Shown in pieces: positions 26,564 to 38,056 of a stretch of 64,000 nucleotides of DNA. The stretch comes from an uncultured Psychroserpens sp. GTDB taxonomy: Bacteria > Bacteroidota > Bacteroidia > Flavobacteriales > Flavobacteriaceae. The stretch covers positions 434,001-498,000 of the forward strand of contig NZ_CANMVN010000002.1 of assembly GCF_947501425.1 (NCBI RefSeq), in the 5' to 3' direction. Positions within the stretch are counted from its first letter, which is position 1. Each line of letters starts with the position of its first letter. Under the pieces are notes generated by a model. The model did not search any database. It worked only from the letters and a program-made list of their open reading frames with translations, and had not been told where the DNA came from. Position numbers and translations under genes: made by a program.

Positions 26564-28477
26564 TTACTTCTTTCTCTTCTGCTGTGCTTGCTTTTGTTGC
26601 TCTGCCTGCTCCATCATCTGAGCCATTTTCTTCTGAAATTTATTTTGCTTTTTAGGCTTCGTTTTATTCACCTGAATCTGCGCGTGAATCTTGTCTTCGT
26701 CTAAAATATAATTCTTGATGACGATCATGATACCAATACTAATCAAGTTAGAGATAAAGTAATACAAACTCAATCCTGAAGCATACTGATTAAAGAAAAC
26801 TAACATTAACAATGGTGAGAAATAAATCATATACTTCATCATCTTGCTCATATCTGGCATACCTTCTTGTGTTGGTTGTGATGCCATTTGCTGTCCTGTA
26901 GTCATCTTCATATAGAAGAAAATTGCTATTGCAGCCAAAATAGGGAATAAACTCACGTGATCTCCGTAAAATGGTATGTTGAATGGCAATTCGGCAATCA
27001 CATCATAAGAGGATAAATCATCTGCCCAAAGGAAACTTTTTTGTCTTAAATCAAAGGCTGTAGGGAAAAACATGAATAAAGCATAAAACACTGGCAGTTG
27101 AATTAAGCCAGGAAGACATCCTGCTAACGGACTTGCACCTGCTTTGTTCTGTAATGCCATAGTCTCTTGTTGTGCTTTCATTTTGTTATCCTTATGCTTC
27201 TCTCTGATGGCGTCTAATTCTGGTTTAAGGACTCTCAGTTTCGCTTGAGATAAGAATTGTTTGTATTGCACAAAAGACATCATTAATTTAATTAAGATGG
27301 TCATCACAATAATGGCAATACCATAAGGTAGGAATGAACTCAGAAATCCGAATAAAGGAATGAACAGCGCTTTATTGATCCATCCAAAAATTCCCCATCC
27401 AAAAGGAATACTTTCCTCAAGATCATATTCGTATTGTTTTAAAACTTTACTATCTGTTGGTCCAAAGTATAATTGAAAATTATTATCTGCTTCACCACCA
27501 TTGAACGTGAGAGGTAATTTAGAGGCAAATTGTTTTGTAAACACGGTATCGACCTCCTCATCCTGTACAAGATCTGTAGTAGCAATAGTCGCTTTTTTGA
27601 AGGGTTTATCAGCAACGAGTATAGAACTAAAGAAATGCTGTCTGTAAGATAACCAACGGGCTTCTTCTATATCCTCTTCGTCTTCACCCATTTGAGCTAA
27701 CTTGTCAATTTTATCACCTTCATACATGTAGGTTAAACGCGTATAGCGATTTTCGTAAGTGATACTTTGATCATGACGAAATGCCTTTAATTTCCAATCC
27801 AGGTTAATATCCTGAGAACTATTTACTAAAGTGTTCAGGCCTTGGGAACGAATTGAAAAGTCAATCATGTAGTTATCAGACTTCAACTCGTAACGATACT
27901 CTAAAAATTTAGACTCTGAAGCCTTGAATTTCATTGAAACCACTGTATTATCTCCATTCTTAGTCACAGTTGGTTCGAAATATTTGTCTTCAGTATTTAA
28001 AATTCTATTATCAGTTGTTGGTAATGTGATATTAAATGCAGCATTACCATTTTGAATTAAAGCGATTGGAATAGAATCGTAGTCTACAAATTCTTTAAGA
28101 ATTACTTCGGAAAGAAATCCTCCTTTATTACTAAATTTCAAGTCCAGCACATCTGTTTCTACTGTTGTATAGGTATCGGTTGCCGATGGCAAAGTAGACG
28201 AATAAGCAAACGCTCCTAATTTATTTTTTAAATCTACAAGTTTTAAAGAGTCACCAGGCTGAGGCGCTGAAAAATCTTCAGCAGTGGTTACTTTTGTAGA
28301 CTCATTAGATGTTGTTTGTTTTTCTTGAGCTTTCTTTTCAGCTTCAAGTTGTTCTTGTTTTTCCTGTTCGGCTATTTCTTCAGGAGAGGGCGCATTTTGC
28401 CACATCATAAAGAGTAATATTCCGAAGATAAGAATAAACCCTATAATTGAATTTAGATCAAATTTTTTTTCTTCCAT
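26564..28477 (-). CDS. yidC: membrane protein insertase YidC
   Basis: A 637-residue Oxa1/YidC insertase that places proteins into the inner membrane with or without SecYEG. First membrane segment at about 9-24, a long periplasmic beta domain (about 80-370), and the conserved membrane core from about 385 with the Gln/Lys-rich cytoplasmic loop and the proline-rich SPLAGCLPGLIQLPVFYALF block. The C-terminus is a charged Lys/Gln tail, as usual in this phylum. Its start lies 68 bases after pyrG, same strand, a pairing common in Flavobacteriaceae. Confidence 0.96.
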   Translation of the reverse strand: MEEKKFDLNSIIGFILIFGILLFMMWQNAPSPEEIAEQEKQEQLEAEKKAQEKQTTSNESTKVTTAEDFSAPQPGDSLKLVDLKNKLGAFAYSSTLPSATDTYTTVETDVLDLKFSNKGGFLSEVILKEFVDYDSIPIALIQNGNAAFNITLPTTDNRILNTEDKYFEPTVTKNGDNTVVSMKFKASESKFLEYRYELKSDNYMIDFSIRSQGLNTLVNSSQDINLDWKLKAFRHDQSITYENRYTRLTYMYEGDKIDKLAQMGEDEEDIEEARWLSYRQHFFSSILVADKPFKKATIATTDLVQDEEVDTVFTKQFASKLPLTFNGGEADNNFQLYFGPTDSKVLKQYEYDLEESIPFGWGIFGWINKALFIPLFGFLSSFLPYGIAIIVMTILIKLMMSFVQYKQFLSQAKLRVLKPELDAIREKHKDNKMKAQQETMALQNKAGASPLAGCLPGLIQLPVFYALFMFFPTAFDLRQKSFLWADDLSSYDVIAELPFNIPFYGDHVSLFPILAAIAIFFYMKMTTGQQMASQPTQEGMPDMSKMMKYMIYFSPLLMLVFFNQYASGLSLYYFISNLISIGIMIVIKNYILDEDKIHAQIQVNKTKPKKQNKFQKKMAQMMEQAEQQKQAQQKRKK

Positions 28478-28545
28478 GCGTATAATTTAGTTCTCCGATT
28501 GGTTAGGAGAGGATCGCTTTGAATCTATCAAAAAGCTATCCAATA

Positions 28546-30192
<1,647 letters not shown>

Positions 30193-30352
30193 TTAAACGC
30201 AGGCAAATTTACAAAATTTAAATAGTTATTGTTGTATTACGGTTAGGATTAATTATCAACATTAGGAATGAATCTGAGTTCACCTATATTTGACTTGTGT
30301 TTATTGTTAAAATAGTCGAAATTGTAATGTCAATCTCTATCAAATTCTCCTG

Positions 30353-31186
30353 ATGATCATTAAAAGTTTAGAACATACCAGCACAACCGACATCCTTAAC
30401 ACTTTTAATCTATCCTTTTCAGATTATTTTATTGCCTTTGCATTAAGTCTCGAACAGTTGGAGCAAAAACTGAAATCAGAAGATATAGACCTCTCCATTT
30501 CTGTAGGTGCATTCCACGAGAATCAATTGGTAGGTTTTATTCTTCATGGTAAACGAAAACTCAATAATATAAGTACATTTTATAATGCAGGCACTGGTGT
30601 TATTCCATGTGAGCGTGGTCAAAACTTGACACAAAGAATGTATCAGTTTTGTATACCAACACTTATAGCTAAAAACTTAAAACAAGGGTTTTTAGAGGTA
30701 ATCTCTAACAATGATGCTGCAATTTCCATTTATAAAAAAGTAGGTTTTAAGACTACTAGATCGCTACCTTGCTATAAAGGTATTCCTCAGATAAAACCTG
30801 CTAATATTGCAGTTGGTATTAGAGCATTAGATACTGTGGATTGGAATCTATTCAAATCATTTTGGGATTGGAATCCAACCTGGCAAAATCAACCTGAAAC
30901 TCTAAATTCTATTTCTGAGACCCTTAAAACTTTAGCAGCTTATTACAATGATATGCTTATAGGCTATATGATTTACAATCCAAAAACAAATAAAATTCAT
31001 CAGTTTGCTATTAATAACACTCATCGTCATTTAGGTATTGCTACACATATTTTTGATTATGTTTCAAAAGGCAAAAGTGTTACCTTAATCAATATCGATC
31101 AAAATGATGTGGCTACAAATTCCTTTCTAAACACTTTAAAGCTTGAACAATTTTTAACACAGTACGAAATGACCATATTGTTGTAA
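30353..31186 (+). CDS. GNAT-family N-acetyltransferase, double-domain
   Basis: A 277-residue protein. Residues 1-145 form a GNAT fold: the acetyl-CoA loop region GVIPCERGQNLTQRMYQF and EVISNNDAAISIYKKVGF are recognisable. The second half (about 150-277) also looks GNAT-like (RHLGIATHIFDYV) but without a clear acetyl-CoA loop, so it may be a degenerate second domain. Substrate unknown. It is a single gene between pyrG and the DUF4349 gene. Confidence 0.82.
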   Translation: MIIKSLEHTSTTDILNTFNLSFSDYFIAFALSLEQLEQKLKSEDIDLSISVGAFHENQLVGFILHGKRKLNNISTFYNAGTGVIPCERGQNLTQRMYQFCIPTLIAKNLKQGFLEVISNNDAAISIYKKVGFKTTRSLPCYKGIPQIKPANIAVGIRALDTVDWNLFKSFWDWNPTWQNQPETLNSISETLKTLAAYYNDMLIGYMIYNPKTNKIHQFAINNTHRHLGIATHIFDYVSKGKSVTLINIDQNDVATNSFLNTLKLEQFLTQYEMTILL

Positions 31187-31189
31187 AAA

Positions 31190-31223
31190 AAGAGTAGCAG
31201 ACTCAAATTAGTATGCCACTCTT
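31190..31223 (-). terminator. terminator of the DUF4349 gene
   Basis: AAGAGTAGCA and TGCCACTCTT form a stem with one wobble pair. On the minus strand it is followed by a run of T, so it mainly serves the minus-strand gene. Confidence 0.65.
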
Positions 31224-31234
31224 CTCTCCCATTA

Positions 31235-32104
31235 TTATGCTTTTCTTTTTCTGATTTTCTTTCTAATCACAAAAAACAATACTGTTCCAATAATCACCAA
31301 AGGCCAAACATATATAAGTGCGAGAATTAAACTTTCAATGATATGCCAACCATAAGTTAAACCCTCTTTACCTTTAGCAAAAAATGTTTTTGAATAGCTT
31401 TCTGGTTCTTCTTTGTAGGCTACAGTTTCGTATAAATCTATTTGAATTGTGCTGTAAGACACTTTATTAGTTAAGTATTTTAAGCGACCCTGTGCCGATT
31501 CTATTTCCTCCTGAATGATGCGTAGTTTATCTTCAGTTGTAAGAATATCTTCAACGGTAATGGCGTTCTTGCGTAAAATCATTTCATATCGTGCTTTAAC
31601 TTCTTTTTTCGTTTCCAATCGGGTTTGAATATCGATATACTCTTCTGTGACATCCTTTGTCGTTATATTTTCATACTCTACAAATTCAACCATAAACCCT
31701 ATAGAATCCATCATAGTATCAAAGTACTGTTGTGGGATTTTAATGGTAAATCTATTTTCCTTTTGATATAAGTTATTCTCAAATCGCAAATCAGAAATAT
31801 AAGCGCCATAGCTTTGAGCAATACGTTTAATCTTTCTGGTAGCTGTTTTGACATTCTCAACTTTATATCTTGCATTAGCTGATTTTATAATTTTCAAATC
31901 GGCTGGAACCTGACTAATTCCTACTTCAGACTGGAGTGCTGTTTGTGCCTCATCTGATACTACTTCGTAATCATCTTTAATGTCTGCTGTTGCTAAAGAG
32001 ACGTTTTCTTTATAATTCGCATTGTGGTTACAGGACATGACGGAGATCCATATAGAAAAGATGACAATTAATTTAATTTTTGATTTCAATACGATTGCAT
32101 TCAT
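31235..32104 (-). CDS. DUF4349 lipoprotein
   Basis: A 289-residue lipoprotein (signal ending WISVMSC). The DUF4349 domain (about 65-235) has a beta-alpha ferredoxin-like part (KIIKSANARYKVENV) followed by a long coiled coil (ITTKDVTEEYIDIQTRLETKK, then EDKLRIIQEEIESAQGRL). A membrane segment near 255-280 and a basic end (RKKIRKRKA) anchor the C-terminus. Family function unknown. A -7 box CAAATCTA (32132-32139) lies 28 bases before the start, without a clear -33 element. Confidence 0.88.
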   Translation of the reverse strand: MNAIVLKSKIKLIVIFSIWISVMSCNHNANYKENVSLATADIKDDYEVVSDEAQTALQSEVGISQVPADLKIIKSANARYKVENVKTATRKIKRIAQSYGAYISDLRFENNLYQKENRFTIKIPQQYFDTMMDSIGFMVEFVEYENITTKDVTEEYIDIQTRLETKKEVKARYEMILRKNAITVEDILTTEDKLRIIQEEIESAQGRLKYLTNKVSYSTIQIDLYETVAYKEEPESYSKTFFAKGKEGLTYGWHIIESLILALIYVWPLVIIGTVLFFVIRKKIRKRKA

Positions 32105-32236
32105 AATTTTATATTTTTAATGATTATGAAACAAATCTAGAGCGTCAATGCTATCATGGCTTGTAAAGCTCCTGTAAAACCTTTGTAAATTAATTTACAA
32201 TCATTAAGAAGCTGAATATAAATAGCATATAATTTA

Positions 32237-33127
32237 TTGAATCCCACAGATACATATCAATTCAATCAGCTTAAAACCGCTGTGATCTCTAAATTTTTAG
32301 AACATCATAGTGTACCAACAGATGTAAAAGACTGGAATGGTAATGATATTGTTATGTTTCAGGAGGATTTGTTTTCTGAAGTCAAAGCACGAGTAAGTGA
32401 AAAATGGTTTTACACCTATTTTAAAAATGAGGCTTCTAAACTTCCAAGAGTAGACATGCTCAATTTACTGAGTAGCTATATTGGCTTTGAAAACTGGAAC
32501 GCGTTTAAATCTGCTCATATTTCCGAAGCATATTCAAAAAAGAAAAAAAAGATCTTTTGGCCAGCCATTTTTATTCCAATAATAGCAGTCTTTGCTGTCA
32601 CCATGATAAATTCGAAAAATGAGTTTCGATTTTGTTTTCAAGACGATTTAAATACTAAAATTGTAACTGAATTGAATATAAAAATCCTTCAAGAGAACCA
32701 ATCACCATTGTATTTTAAAACGGATAGCTTAGGATGTTTTAATTATAAAACGAAAAAAGACAAGATTACATTCGTAGTATCCTCGCCTTATTATAAAACA
32801 GATACTATTATTAGATCTATTGATAGAAATAAACATCACAGCATTAAGCTAAAAAGTGATGACTATGCATTAATTTTAAAGTATTACACCAGTGGAAATG
32901 TAAAAGACTGGTCAACTCATAAACAGAAAATAGAAAATATTATTCATGCTAAGGCTTCAATTTACAGGCATTATCATAATAATATGGGAGTAGAAATCTA
33001 TTCGAAGGAAGAATTCGTTAGACTTTTAACCATACCCACTTCAGCATTAAACCGAATACGTATATTAGATAAAGATTTTGATTACGATAACAATCAAATC
33101 ACAACGTTACACTTTATAGTAGATTGA
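32237..33127 (+). CDS. membrane protein with conserved flavobacterial N-terminal module
   Basis: A 296-residue protein from a TTG at 32237; the next ATG would remove 39 conserved-looking residues. Residues 1-95 form a soluble helical module (EKWFYTYFKNE, KLPRVDMLNLLSSYIGFENW) that I recall at the N-terminus of various Bacteroidota membrane proteins. One membrane segment follows (about 108-125) and an outer domain of strands and charged loops. The stop overlaps the start of the next gene as TTGA, so the two are coupled. Topology is clear, function unknown. Confidence 0.7.
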   Translation: MNPTDTYQFNQLKTAVISKFLEHHSVPTDVKDWNGNDIVMFQEDLFSEVKARVSEKWFYTYFKNEASKLPRVDMLNLLSSYIGFENWNAFKSAHISEAYSKKKKKIFWPAIFIPIIAVFAVTMINSKNEFRFCFQDDLNTKIVTELNIKILQENQSPLYFKTDSLGCFNYKTKKDKITFVVSSPYYKTDTIIRSIDRNKHHSIKLKSDDYALILKYYTSGNVKDWSTHKQKIENIIHAKASIYRHYHNNMGVEIYSKEEFVRLLTIPTSALNRIRILDKDFDYDNNQITTLHFIVD

Positions 33128-33609
33128 AAAAAATTGTATACATAGTACTCCTGATATTGATAATCTCATGTAAAAATGAGAATCAAATGGCTGCTGATAA
33201 CGTAATGGAAGCTACGGTAACTGACTTTGAACTTGAAGTAGCACCAGAATCTTTATTGCGAATAAGCACACAGAAATTAAATGAATATGTTGAGCTCCTT
33301 AAACTTAAGCAAGATCATCCAGATTTTGAAAGTGAAATCAATGCTCAGTTATCAAGCTTCACTAAGGATCATCTACCATTATCTGACTATCCAGAGGAGT
33401 TTACCATTTCAGATATACATCAAATTGGAGACACAAGGCTAGAAGCAGATAGCTTAGAACTCTTTACGTTAGGCTTTACAGTCCATACTAATTCGAAAAC
33501 CTTCAAAGACTCTGTATTAACCAGAGTAAGTAGTAAATTAGATTACACACAATATACCGAAGCTGTGACAGTAAAAAAAGTGACTTTTTTAAAATTTACC
33601 GATAAATAA
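33124..33609 (+). CDS. small lipoprotein coupled to the preceding membrane protein
   Basis: A 161-residue lipoprotein (KIVYIVLLILIISCKNENQ, lipidated C16) starting at a TTG that overlaps the TGA of the preceding gene. The rest is acidic and mixed alpha/beta, with no known domain. The overlap suggests that it works with the membrane protein in the envelope, on the outer or inner membrane face. Unknown function. Confidence 0.7.
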   Translation: MKKIVYIVLLILIISCKNENQMAADNVMEATVTDFELEVAPESLLRISTQKLNEYVELLKLKQDHPDFESEINAQLSSFTKDHLPLSDYPEEFTISDIHQIGDTRLEADSLELFTLGFTVHTNSKTFKDSVLTRVSSKLDYTQYTEAVTVKKVTFLKFTDK

Positions 33610-33618
33610 GAGTATTAG

Positions 33619-34305
33619 CTAAGGTGTAGAATTAGACACCTGAAGAACCTTTCCGTTATAATATTTATTCCCATTGAGAGCAAAATCCTGAATATACTCT
33701 GCCATTTCTAAAGCGGTTGTTGGCGCTTGATAATCTGGAAAGGCCTCTTTGAGCATTTCCGTTTGCACAGCACCTAAAGCCAGAACGTTAAACTGAGGAC
33801 CTGTTTCTTTGTATTCTTCAGCAAGTAATTCGGTTAATGTGATTACTGCACCTTTACTTGAACTGTAAGCTGCAAGCCCAGGAAATTTCATACTCCCTTG
33901 GATGCCTCCCATAGAGCTTATGGTTACTACATGACTACTAGATTTCATAAAAGGCAAAACAATGCGTGTCATTTCAGAAACACCAAACACATTGGTTTCG
34001 TAAACTTTAGCAAAATCTTTGAATGTGGTTTCTGCAAATGGTTTATTGAGTAGCATTCCTGCATTATTAATCAATATATCGACATGCTTGAACTCGTTTT
34101 TAATAAACTGCTCAACTTTTTTGTAATCGTCCACTTCACATAAATCGAAAGAAAAAGACGCTATATTATCAAAGTGCAAATTATTGACAGGCTGTGCATT
34201 TCTTGACAGGGCTAACACATTATGTCCTTGATTGGCGAACAAATGCACTAACTCGAAACCTATCCCACGACTTGTACCAGTTATAATTATATTTTTACTC
34301 TCCAT
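33619..34305 (-). CDS. short-chain dehydrogenase/reductase
   Basis: A 228-residue classical SDR: cofactor motif TGTSRGIG (10-17), NNAG (about 80-83), catalytic serine in SSMGG and YSSSKG (Tyr and Lys). Ends close to the usual length for a small classical SDR. Overlaps the M28 peptidase gene by 11 bases, so it is expressed with it. Substrate not readable. Confidence 0.9.
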   Translation of the reverse strand: MESKNIIITGTSRGIGFELVHLFANQGHNVLALSRNAQPVNNLHFDNIASFSFDLCEVDDYKKVEQFIKNEFKHVDILINNAGMLLNKPFAETTFKDFAKVYETNVFGVSEMTRIVLPFMKSSSHVVTISSMGGIQGSMKFPGLAAYSSSKGAVITLTELLAEEYKETGPQFNVLALGAVQTEMLKEAFPDYQAPTTALEMAEYIQDFALNGNKYYNGKVLQVSNSTP

Positions 34306-35278
34306 ACATCACAATTTCTTTAGTTTCTGTAGTACTCATCATTTCAATAGCTGGTATTATTTTATTGATTAAACCTGCCATGAATTCATAATTTAACTCA
34401 CTTACCTCATCGTCTACATGATGGTAATAATCAAAATTAGTGAGATCGCACGATGAAATGGTTTGGCATGGTAAATTGAATTGCTGATAAAATGGATAAT
34501 TATCTGAACGTTTAAACAAACTATATTTTTTAGCTACTTCGGAATAACCTATAAGATTACTACCAGCATACTCATTGATTTTAGCCGCCATATTTGACAA
34601 ATCATAACCAGAAACAAAAGCTTCATAATCACGATCTTTAAATGGTACACCTATCATTTCAAAATTAACCATACTATATAGATTAAGTCCTTCTTGTTTT
34701 AATCGCTCTGCCAGATGCTTAGACCCTAATAGTCCCATCTCTTCTGCGGAAAACAAAGCGACCATTATACTGCGCTTGTTACTCTTTTTGGCTGCAAAAT
34801 ATTTAGCTATTGCCATGACTGCACTAGTTCCTGCTGCATTATCATTAGCTCCATTAGCAATAGAATCGCCATCAACTATTCTACCTTTTCCAATATGATC
34901 GTAATGGGCTCCCAGAATAATAACTTCATCTTTAAGAGTTTTATCTGTACCTTCAATAAAACCAACGACATTAAACGCATCGATTTCTCCAATTTTGAAG
35001 TTATCTCTATAAGTCTCGTAATATGGTTTTACGCCATAAGATTTAAGCTCGTTTTCAATATACGTTGCAGATTGATCTATACCTTCACTACCAGTATTTC
35101 GTCCCTGACGATCGTCTGATGCCAAATAGGTTACAATGTCTTTAACTTCAGAGCTAGTAATAGTTATTGTTTTTGAGCTTTCACCAGCTTTACCTGGTTG
35201 ACCGTCGTCACCTTTGAATTTAGCGGCACATGATACCACAAATAAACACGCAACAAGTATCGTAATTAGTTTATGCAT
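34295..35278 (-). CDS. M28-family metallopeptidase lipoprotein
   Basis: A 327-residue lipoprotein (signal ending FVVSC, C17). Directly after the cysteine come four Gly-X-Y triplets (GDDGQPGKAGES), a short collagen-like linker. The M28 zinc residues are visible in GAHYDHIG, NDNAAGTS, EEMGLLGS and the later HHVDDE. Such enzymes are aminopeptidases or peptide cyclases on the periplasmic or outer face. It precedes the SDR gene in one operon. Full set of metal ligands, so active. Confidence 0.9.
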   Translation of the reverse strand: MHKLITILVACLFVVSCAAKFKGDDGQPGKAGESSKTITITSSEVKDIVTYLASDDRQGRNTGSEGIDQSATYIENELKSYGVKPYYETYRDNFKIGEIDAFNVVGFIEGTDKTLKDEVIILGAHYDHIGKGRIVDGDSIANGANDNAAGTSAVMAIAKYFAAKKSNKRSIMVALFSAEEMGLLGSKHLAERLKQEGLNLYSMVNFEMIGVPFKDRDYEAFVSGYDLSNMAAKINEYAGSNLIGYSEVAKKYSLFKRSDNYPFYQQFNLPCQTISSCDLTNFDYYHHVDDEVSELNYEFMAGLINKIIPAIEMMSTTETKEIVMYGE

Positions 35279-35311
35279 TCCTATAGATTTTAATAAAGTT
35301 TAAATATAAAA

Positions 35312-35342
35312 AATCCCGAGTTGAAAACATCAACTCGGGATT
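35312..35342 (-). terminator. terminator after the pyruvate dehydrogenase genes
   Basis: AATCCCGAGTTG-aaaacat-CAACTCGGGATT, a 12-base stem followed by T on the minus strand, 50 bases after the pdhC stop. Confidence 0.85.
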
Positions 35343-35392
35343 ATATAAATTAGATTCCTCACATGAGTTTAGAATAATAAATCTCAAATTGC

Positions 35393-37054
35393 TTACACCA
35401 GCATCGTCACAGGATTTTCGATGTATCCTTTTAATGTTTGGAGAAATTGTGCTCCAGTAGCGCCATCGACGGTTCTGTGATCACATGCCATAGTTAACTT
35501 CATAGTATTTCCTGGAACTACTTTCCCGTCTTTTACGACTGGTTTTTCTACAATAGCTCCAACAGAAAGAATTGCTGAATTTGGCTGATTGATAATTGAT
35601 GTAAAGCTTTCGATACCAAACATACCTAAGTTAGAAATAGTGAAGGTACTTCCCTCCATTTCATCTAAAGTAAGTTTTTTGTTTCTCGCTCTACCAGCAT
35701 AATCTTTTACTGCAGCACCAATTTGGGTTAAACTTTGCTCATTAGCAAAACGAACCACAGGAACCACCAAACCGTCAGGCACTGCAACTGCTACACCAAT
35801 ATGCACATGATTGTTTAAGCGCATTTTATCATCAAACCACTGCGAATTCACTTGTGGATGCTGACGTAGTGCAAGAGCACAAGCCTTAACAATCATATCA
35901 TTATAAGATATTTTTGTATCTGGTAATGAGTTATACTGTGCTCTGAACGCTATAGCATTTTCCATATCAAATTCTACATTTAAGTAGTAATGTGGCGCAG
36001 TAAATTTAGACTTCGCTAAGTTTTTAGCAATAGCTTTACGCATATTAGAATTTACCACCTCATCAAAATCTTCTTGTCCAGAAGGTACAAACTTAGCCAC
36101 AAGTGCAGACGATTGTGATGCCGCAGCAGGTGTAAAGTTTTCAATATCGCGTTTTATAATTCGTCCATTCTCACCAGATCCTTGTACCTGAGACAAATTG
36201 ATACCTTTCTCTTCGGCCATTCTTTTAGCTAATGGCGATACAAAGATTCTACCATTTGGAGAAGTAGGAGCTGAATTCACTTTAGCAGTTGTTTCAACTG
36301 TCTTAGGCGTCTCTTTTTGTTTCGGTGCTTCAACGGCTTTAGTTTCTTTCTTTGGAGCGTCTTCTTGTTTGGTTTCTGAAGATGACGAGTCAACTTTAAA
36401 GTTTTTAGCAACTCCTGAAACATCAGTTCCCTCAGGACCAATAATAGCGAGAAGTGCATCTACTTTTGCAGACTCTCCTTCTTGTAATCCTACATGAAGC
36501 AGAGTTCCTGATTGGAATGATTCAAATTCCATAGTAGCTTTGTCTGTTTCAATTTCAGCTAAAATATCTCCCTCTTCAACAGTATCACCTACATTTTTTA
36601 ACCAAGAAGCTACGGTTCCTTCTTCCATTGTATCACTTAATCGTGGCATGGTAACCACTATGACACCTTCTGGTAGCTCTTCGTTTGAATCTGTAGCATC
36701 TGATTCAGCATCTGATTCAAAATCAACATCTGAAATATCAACATCTTCATTGTTGCTTTCAGTAGCAGCATCAGAGGTCTCAACTTTACCATCAAGAAGC
36801 GCTGAAATATCTTCACCTTCTTCGCCGATGATAGCTAAAAGTGTATCCACCTTAGCTGTTTCTCCTTCTCCAATACCAATATGAAGCAAAGTTCCTTCGT
36901 TAAAAGATTCAAACTCCATTGTAGCTTTATCGGTTTCGATTTCGGCTAAAATATCGCCTTCTTCTACTTTATCTCCAACTTTTTTCAACCAGGAAGCGAC
37001 AGTGCCTTCTTCCATAGTGTCGCTCAAACGAGGCATATTAATTACTTCAGCCAT
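35393..37054 (-). CDS. pdhC: pyruvate dehydrogenase E2, dihydrolipoyl acetyltransferase
   Basis: A 553-residue core subunit of the pyruvate dehydrogenase complex. Two lipoyl domains (about 1-85 and 130-215), each with the lipoylated lysine in EIETDKATMEFE; they are nearly identical, pointing to recent duplication or gene conversion. Then a peripheral-subunit-binding domain (VSPLAKRMAEEKGINL, about 275-305) and the catalytic acetyltransferase core ending in HRTVDGATG. Follows pdhA by three bases. The E1 beta and E3 subunits are not in this window. Confidence 0.95.
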   Translation of the reverse strand: MAEVINMPRLSDTMEEGTVASWLKKVGDKVEEGDILAEIETDKATMEFESFNEGTLLHIGIGEGETAKVDTLLAIIGEEGEDISALLDGKVETSDAATESNNEDVDISDVDFESDAESDATDSNEELPEGVIVVTMPRLSDTMEEGTVASWLKNVGDTVEEGDILAEIETDKATMEFESFQSGTLLHVGLQEGESAKVDALLAIIGPEGTDVSGVAKNFKVDSSSSETKQEDAPKKETKAVEAPKQKETPKTVETTAKVNSAPTSPNGRIFVSPLAKRMAEEKGINLSQVQGSGENGRIIKRDIENFTPAAASQSSALVAKFVPSGQEDFDEVVNSNMRKAIAKNLAKSKFTAPHYYLNVEFDMENAIAFRAQYNSLPDTKISYNDMIVKACALALRQHPQVNSQWFDDKMRLNNHVHIGVAVAVPDGLVVPVVRFANEQSLTQIGAAVKDYAGRARNKKLTLDEMEGSTFTISNLGMFGIESFTSIINQPNSAILSVGAIVEKPVVKDGKVVPGNTMKLTMACDHRTVDGATGAQFLQTLKGYIENPVTMLV

Positions 37055-37057
37055 AGC

Positions 37058-38056
37058 TTATAATTTGTGTTGTATAAATGGATAATCTTCTTGCTCATAA
37101 ACCGCATCATACATAACGCTCTTTTCAGGATATGGTGATTCTTCTGCGAATTTCTCGCATTCTTTCACCAGCGCTTTTACGCGTTTATCAATAACAGCGA
37201 TATCATCTTCTGTTGCATATTTCTTTTCCAGGATAATATCTTTTACCTGTGTAATTGGATCGATTTTTTTATACTCCGCCACTTCATCTTTGGTTCTGTA
37301 ATGCTGTGCATCAGACATTGAGTGTCCTCTATAACGGTAGGTTTTAAGCTCTAAGAATGTTGGCCCTTCACCACGTCTAGCTCTGGCAATTGCTTCGTCA
37401 AAAGCTTCAGCAACTTTAACAGGATTCATTCCATCTACTGGTCCGCAAGGCATTTCATAACCTAATCCCAATTTCCAGATATCTGTGTGGTTAGCAGTTC
37501 GCTCTACCGATGTTCCCATGGCATATCCATTATTTTCACAAACAAAAACAACAGGTAATTTCCATAGCATTGCTAAGTTGAACGTTTCATGAAGCGAACC
37601 TTGACGTGCAGCACCATCTCCAAAACAACATAAGGTAACTGCATCACTTCCGTGATATTTATCACCAAAAGCAATACCAGCTCCCAATGGAATTTGACCA
37701 CCTACAATACCATGACCTCCATAAAAACGATGCTCCTTAGAAAAGATATGCATCGATCCACCAAGACCCTGTGAGGTACCAGTAGCTTTACCGTATAATT
37801 CAGCCATAACACGTTTAGGATCTACACCCATACCTATTGGCTGAACATGGTTTCTATATGCAGTAATCATTTTATCTTTAGTCAAATCCATAGCGTGAAG
37901 CGCTCCAGCTAACACAGCTTCCTGACCATTATACAGGTGAAGAAATCCTCTTACTTTTTGTTGAATGTAAACTGCAGCTAGCTTGTCTTCAAACTTCCTC
38001 CAGAACAACATGTCTTCATACCATTTTAGGTAAACTTCTTTTGTTACTTTTTGCAT
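37058..38056 (-). CDS. pdhA: pyruvate dehydrogenase E1 component, alpha subunit
   Basis: A 332-residue thiamine-diphosphate subunit: GDGAARQGSLHE with the later NN (cofactor and magnesium binding), and the conserved YRGHSMSD phosphorylation-loop equivalent. Decarboxylates pyruvate and passes the acetyl group to the lipoyl arms of the E2 encoded next. A -7 box CAAAAGTA (38085-38092) stands 29 bases before the start, without a clear -33 element. Confidence 0.96.
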   Translation of the reverse strand: MQKVTKEVYLKWYEDMLFWRKFEDKLAAVYIQQKVRGFLHLYNGQEAVLAGALHAMDLTKDKMITAYRNHVQPIGMGVDPKRVMAELYGKATGTSQGLGGSMHIFSKEHRFYGGHGIVGGQIPLGAGIAFGDKYHGSDAVTLCCFGDGAARQGSLHETFNLAMLWKLPVVFVCENNGYAMGTSVERTANHTDIWKLGLGYEMPCGPVDGMNPVKVAEAFDEAIARARRGEGPTFLELKTYRYRGHSMSDAQHYRTKDEVAEYKKIDPITQVKDIILEKKYATEDDIAVIDKRVKALVKECEKFAEESPYPEKSVMYDAVYEQEDYPFIQHKL

